Both the position numbers and the translations under genes were made by a program. From Sepiola atlantica (lineage: Eukaryota; Mollusca; Cephalopoda; Sepiida; Sepiolidae), in the NCBI GenBank assembly GCA_963556195.1, contig OY744546.1, forward strand, positions 66,412,803 through 66,476,802: 64,000 nucleotides of DNA, given 5' to 3'. Under the pieces are notes generated by a model, which searched no databases, was not told the origin of the DNA, and saw nothing but the letters and a program-made list of their open reading frames with translations. Below are positions 59,746 to 64,000 of the stretch, one piece after another. How positions within the stretch are numbered: position 1 is the stretch's first letter; every line of letters starts with the position of its first letter.

Positions 59746-61163
59746 GAACAGATACGTACGAACTGACAGGTATGTTGACATGAATGTAATCTATTTTCTT
59801 GAAAATAATTCAGCAATAAAATATACTTTTCGTAAATGTTATTCATAGGAAACGAGTTTTATAAAGAGTTTTTTTAATACTTGACGTACTGGTGCCCTGG
59901 TCAAAACTCAAACAACTTACAAATAAATATAAGAATACCAGCCAACCACTATTTATTCTACTTTGGCTTAATTCAAAAATGCATAAATTAATATTAAAAT
60001 AATTGCAGAGTTTTAATATCTATCAACCGGTATTACTGTTTCGTAGCCAGCAGGTTTCATCACACGAATCATTACCAGTGATGGTTTGAAATAATGTTCG
60101 AAAGACGGCATGTTTCTCAAGATTTCCAGTACTCTCCGCGTCTCAGATAACTATTTCAAATCGCTTTGCTTCTTCGCTTAGCCGTTTACCATTTGTTCTG
60201 GCTGATAGCGGATGATTCATGAGGCATCTTATAGATTAAAAAACACCTTTGAATTGAGATGGTCTGTTCTAGGTAAGGTTACCAACTACATACCGAACAA
60301 AATAAAAAGTTATAACCTCTAAGGATAATCTGCTAAACGCCAGGCAGGGATTATTTCCAAATTGATTACATATACACAATTACTTATTACCCCATCTGAG
60401 ATCCAGATAGAGGATAGGGAATGATGTGTGCGATAAGGAAATCCCTTTCTTTTATATTGGAGCATCTTTGATTTAATATCACAAATTTAAGAAACCGCAT
60501 ACAGTACTCGGTAAAATATATAGGCTTAATGGGGTTGAAACTTGAAGTAACACACAAAAAAAACTGCAACACAATCAAATTTACGACCATGATTGACGCC
60601 TGTCATGAATGATGAGATGTGATTGGAGAGTATTGCAACTTACATAATATTAGAGACAAATGCCCTCATGTGGTCTTAAACTAAGTAGGGGCAAGGTTCT
60701 TTAGCTAGGTGTGAGTGACAACCCGAAATGCCGTTTTATTCCTCTTAATTATTTAAAAAAACACTTTATAATCTTTTATTTTGAAAAAGTTATTTTAACC
60801 TTTTAATTTTCTTCCATCTTTTAATTCTTGTAATTCAAAATTTGACATTTTTTTAAATTCTCATGAAAATATTTTGGACTCTGTATGTTTTTATTCTTAT
60901 TCTTTTTCTAGCATGAACTGCCTCGGGGGAAGTTACAACTAGAAAAATAAAATATGCTAGTGTTGGTACAAAATTTGCATTCATGTCCTTCAGTTTCGCA
61001 TATTTTGCGGGCGTCAAATCTCTTCTTTACTATCTATTGTTCATGGTAAATGTTTCTGGGCTCTCGAATTCCATACTTTTTGATAGTTTTATAGGAAAAA
61101 CATTCGGTGTAAGCCTTGTAAATAACAAACATCTTCTTTTAATTATTTGTTCTCTCCTTGACA
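59746..61163. other. No gene recognised
   Basis: AT-rich spacer with short unassigned frames. Confidence 0.5.
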
Positions 61164-61482
61164 TTTTGGCTAAGATCAAAGTGTAGTATCTGTTCCGATA
61201 GATACTGCACCCCATAGACTGGTGTTGTCTTGGCCTTCGGGGCTTGATTTACGCTTGTGTATGGGTCTGTCCTGTGCAGTTCTAGGAGGTCCACCTCCCC
61301 TCTTTGAGGAGGAGTAAGTTTATTGCTTACTGCCTGAGGCGCCCCAACCGGGGAATGCCGACGGGGTTGCCCAGGCAATTTTTAAACCCCACTTTACCGA
61401 ACCGACCTTGGGTCACATCTTACTTGTGGGAGAAAGATAAACACTGGCCTTGTGCCTAACTCCTGGAGAGGAGTAAATCAAT
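61164..61482 (+). mobile_element. U2-snRNA-headed SINE, copy G (short form)
   Basis: Starts TTTTGGCTAAGATCAAAG with GTAGTATCTGTTCC and ends GAGAGGAGTAAATCAAT; short form. A 16-bp stretch around CCTCCCAGGCTTCGC is deleted relative to the other copies. Only an imperfect target duplication (CTCC-TTGAC) is visible. Confidence 0.85.
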
Positions 61483-61952
61483 ACTCCTTTATTGACTGCC
61501 TACGTTAGTCTTTCTCTCTCTCTCTTTCTCTCTTCATCTTTCTCGAGACTGGTTCAACACAACCAAATTAAAGAAAGCAGGAAAGAAAAAATGAATGAAA
61601 ATAAAGGAAGCAAAGAGATTGATTGGTTGTAGTATTCGAAACAACTACCAGTTACACCTACGCATTAATTTCGGAATTGGTCCCCCGCAAACGTATGAAT
61701 ATTACCGTAATTTTACCATGATGAGATAGGGGTGACATTTAATGAGATCATGATAGCTGGTAGGAGTATTTAGTATAGTTTCTGAATGTGACCGTGAACA
61801 CATGGATAGAAGTACAAAGTTTGTTTATTGAATAGATTATTATTAGTAGTATCTGTAGTCATATTATAAGTAGTTATATTAATAGTAGTAGCATGTTGCC
61901 CTCCGGTAAGTGTGCTTCTTGTCATATTTCTACTATTTGACAGTTATAGTTT
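61483..61952. other. No gene recognised
   Basis: A TC-rich run lies at 61509-61534; otherwise unassigned. Confidence 0.5.
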
Positions 61953-62338
61953 TATAGCAGATAACATTTTATTATAAGTATTTGTAGAGTTAGATAAATG
62001 AGTATTATTTACTTAATGGGTTTATAGCAGCTAATGTTTAACATTTTATCATGATAAGTATTTTTAGAGTTAGATAAATGAGTATTATTTACTTAATGAT
62101 TTTATAGCAGCTAATGTTTAACATTTTATTATGATAAGTATTTGTAGAGTTAGATAAATGAGTATTATTTACTTAATGGTTTTATAGCAGCTAATGTTTA
62201 ACATTTTATCATGATAAGTATTTGTAGAGTTAGATAAATGAGTATTATTTACTTAATGGTTTTATAGCAGCTAATGTTTATCATTTTATCATGATAAGTA
62301 TTTGTAGAGTTAGATAAATGAGTATTATTTACTTAATA
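61953..62338. repeat. 80-bp tandem repeat, about five copies
   Basis: Units contain TTTATAGCAGCTAATGTTTA, GTAGAGTTAGATAAATGAGT and ATTATTTACTTAATGG. The first copy is shorter and the last ends in TTAATATAGG. Confidence 0.95.
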
Positions 62339-62927
62339 TAGGTAGATTATAACATACATTTGATACTAGAACGTGCGAAATTTTGTAAGATGCGCATTTT
62401 ATGAAAAAATCGGAAGTAATTAGCATCCCAGTTTATATTATGAAAACATGTACGCCTAGACCCACCGTAACGCAATAATATCACCGAACTCAAGCGACGT
62501 TGAGCCTTGTAAGGATTAAGATCACTAGCAATGTTCTATATCATTTGTGTCATGTAAAACCCGATTTCATTGGCCTTGTCAGTCGTAGGCCGGTCATTGA
62601 CTCTTCTTTTTCTTTCATGTTGTCAATGGGAATAACGTGTCTCAATTTTAATCTTGTATTTTGTAACAATTAATAACACACACGATTCAATTTAAATTCA
62701 ACAAACAAATTGATCGTCTAACATTTTAGTTAGATAAACAAGAATTTGTTTCAAAGATTCTAACATTTGATATTTACAAAGATTAAGAAACCACGGTAAA
62801 TGAATAATTTAGAAAAATGTAAACAGAAAAGTACCCTGTCGGTTTCCTAACAGTTTCCATATTTCTCTCTGTCCGTGTTACAACAAAACGTACGCACATC
62901 TATTTATCATACTTAATATTTTACGTC

Positions 62928-62930
<3 letters not shown>
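62339..62930. other. No gene recognised
   Basis: Unassigned spacer. Confidence 0.5.

Positions 62931-62933
<3 letters not shown>

Positions 62934-62983
<50 letters not shown>
62934..62983. repeat. (TA)n microsatellite
   Basis: Pure TA tract. Confidence 0.97.
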
Positions 62984-62989
<6 letters not shown>

Positions 62990-62999
62990 AAATATGAAA

Positions 63000-63268
63000 C
63001 AAAAAGTATACTTTTAGTAGATAGAACCTATAGTGAAAAGTGTTAAGCTGAATATACGAGATAGAGCAATTATAAAGATAGATGAAAGAAGAGGAATAAA
63101 CATGTACGAATGACACATTTATTTCAACTTCGATTGTACAATGCAAGGTGGACTCGGTGAAAATATGCTTATTATTCTTTCCTTAAACCAAGGCTTTCAA
63201 AGATCAAAATCTTATCATCAGAGGAATTACATAGATAGATCAGTTAGCAGTGGAAAAGCCAAAATTCA
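63000..63268 (-). repeat. Dispersed repeat R1, copy e (longest)
   Basis: Carries the ribozyme region, the TTGCATTGTACAATCGAAG region, and the distal TATACGAGATAGAGCAATTA block. Forms an inverted pair with the truncated + copy at 63309-63395. Confidence 0.85.
63178..63232 (-). ncRNA. Hammerhead ribozyme-like motif (R1 copy e)
   Basis: Stem I UUCCU, CUGAUGA (63221-63215), stem II AAGAU-UUUG-AUCUU, GAAA (63198-63195), stem III AGCC-UU-GGUUU (one G:U), A at H17, then AGGAA pairing with UUCCU over five bases. All core residues consensus; U:U at 10.1/11.1 as in copy c. Confidence 0.6.
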
Positions 63269-63308
63269 AAATTTGAAACACTATTAAGTAATGAGGAGTG
63301 AGTGTTTT

Positions 63309-63395
63309 TTTCCGAGTACACCTTACATTAAACAATCGAAGTTGAAATAAATGTGTCATTCGTACATGTGTATCCCTCTTCTTTTCAGCTATCTT
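63309..63395 (+). repeat. Dispersed repeat R1, 5'-truncated copy g
   Basis: Contains TACACCTTACATTAAACAAT and ATTCGTACATGTGTATCC blocks of R1; lies inverted to copy e. Confidence 0.8.
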
Positions 63396-63397
63396 TA

Positions 63398-63420
63398 TAT
63401 ATATATATATATATATATAA
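63398..63420. repeat. (TA)n microsatellite
   Basis: Short TA tract at the left edge of the direct repeat. Confidence 0.93.
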
Positions 63421-63445
63421 TAAATATTTGCTATTGTTTATTATC

Positions 63446-63500
63446 TTTGCTCTTATACGTTTCGTCATTTTTAATAATCGGGACTCATCAGCATAGAGAT
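63446..63500 (-). ncRNA. Hammerhead ribozyme-like motif, 338-bp unit copy 1
   Basis: CUGAUGA (63491-63485), stem II GUC/GAC with a long A/U-rich loop, GAAAC (63463-63459), ACGU as minimal stem III, A at H17. Stem I pairs CUCU(A)UG with UAAGAG over six pairs with one bulge. The core matches the consensus at every position. Confidence 0.57.
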
Positions 63501-63518
63501 ATGACTATTAACTACCAG

Positions 63519-63586
63519 TCATGCGATTCGAAACCCCGTACTACAAGTTTCTTGCGACTCAAATCCGACGCTTTAACCACACGGCC
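63519..63586 (-). other. tRNA-like Pol III promoter of the 338-bp unit, copy 1
   Basis: On the minus strand: GGCCGTGTGGTTAAAGCGTC (A-box-like TGGTTAAAGCG) and, about 40 bp later, GGGGTTTCGAATCGCATGAC (B-box-like GGTTTCGAATC). Copy 2 (63856-63910) keeps both ends but has lost about 15 bp in the middle. Not a functional tRNA: the arms do not pair cleanly. Confidence 0.65.
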
Positions 63587-63784
63587 AATTTTAAATAGCA
63601 AATAAACAGGCATAACTTTAACACTTTATTGGTTGCATTAACGTCTAGAGCGTTCATTTTTCTTAATGGAAGGAACGATGTATTTAAACTAGTGACGTCA
63701 TGCTGTGTCAATACTACACTTACAGTGCTCTACTTTTTCTAGGAGCGACAAATAAAAATAAATACTTGTAATTGTTTATTATCT

Positions 63785-63838
63785 ATGTTTGTATACGTTT
63801 CGTCCTTTTTAATAATCGACACTCATCAGCCTAGAGAT
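63785..63838 (-). ncRNA. Hammerhead ribozyme-like motif, 338-bp unit copy 2
   Basis: CUGAUGA (63829-63823) and GAAAC (63801-63797) are retained with stem II GUGUC/GGAC-like pairing, but stem I is largely lost. Confidence 0.48.
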
Positions 63839-64000
63839 ATGACTATTAACTACCGGTCATGCGATTCGAAACCCCGGACTACAAGCATTTTGCAACTTAA
63901 CCACACGGCCAATTCTAAATAGCGAATAAATAGTGATAATTTTAACACTTTACTGCCGGCATTAACGTCTAAAGCGTTCAACTTTCTTAATGGAAAGAAC

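Larger units (their letters stand above)
63421..64000 (-). mobile_element. Two direct copies of a 338-bp unit combining tRNA-like head and hammerhead-like core
   Basis: Copy 1 (63421 to about 63757) and copy 2 (about 63757 to the window end) match throughout, with an offset of 338 bp measured at the GAAAC box. Read on the minus strand each unit has an upstream AACGCT...GACGTTAATGC region, a tRNA-like segment with A and B boxes, then the hammerhead-like core, then an AT-rich tail. The second copy is cut by the window edge, so further copies may follow. Confidence 0.78.

Noticed and set aside
63519..63586. A genuine tRNA gene
   Set aside because: A and B boxes are present, but acceptor and anticodon arms do not pair and a related copy 338 bp away shares the flanks, so it is a SINE/satellite head.

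Overview
This is a gene-poor, AT-rich, repeat-saturated stretch of an animal genome. Several signs suggest a mollusc, most likely a cephalopod such as an octopus: dozens of long (TA)n tracts, an internal CCCTAA/TTAGGG-type telomeric array, tRNA-derived SINEs, a U2-snRNA-headed SINE, Penelope-like and other non-LTR fragments, and no recognisable host exon structure. The species call is an inference. I see no intact host gene; the only host-like coding homology is a dead ubiquitin C-terminal hydrolase copy near the left end.

Layout. 0-3 kb: UCH pseudogene (minus), a repeat with a hammerhead-like core (family R1), compound microsatellites and MITE copy 1. 3-9 kb: a G/T-skewed block between direct repeats, the first U2-headed SINE, a palindrome and the 3' end of a non-LTR retrotransposon. 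9.5-12 kb: a 1-kb ATT array and a 0.5-kb telomere-like array. 12-17 kb: R1 copies, a fold-back MITE, a mariner transposase relic, a 22-bp tandem array and long TA tracts. 17-25 kb: a hammerhead-like repeat, MITE copy 2, a broken LINE, and a perfect 197-bp inverted pair carrying a hammerhead-like core plus a short Penelope-like reading frame. 25-43 kb: LINE 3' ends, four more U2-headed SINEs, a CpG/CRE-rich patch, fold-back repeats and R1. 43.8-48.7 kb: one young, apparently intact Ty3/Gypsy-type LTR retrotransposon (minus strand), inserted into an (AAGAAT)n array. 48.7-64 kb: further RT fragments, SINEs, MITEs, a 31-bp minisatellite, a 190-bp near-perfect palindrome, an 80-bp tandem repeat, and at the right edge a roughly 338-bp direct repeat whose unit combines a tRNA-like Pol III promoter with a hammerhead-like core.

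How the parts fit. Almost everything here is mobile DNA. The LTR element carries identical 341-bp LTRs, a 5-bp target duplication, gag and pol in a -1 frame relation, a textbook slippery heptamer and a possible downstream pseudoknot. The most interesting pattern is that several unrelated-looking repeat families (R1, the Penelope-like inverted pair, the 338-bp unit, and those at 17.1, 23.8 and 51.9 kb) share the arrangement CUGANGA, stem II, GAAA. Several also have a plausible stem III and stem I, as expected of type I hammerhead ribozymes in retrozymes, Penelope-like elements and schistosome/newt satellites. Everything was read by eye; no search or folding program was run.
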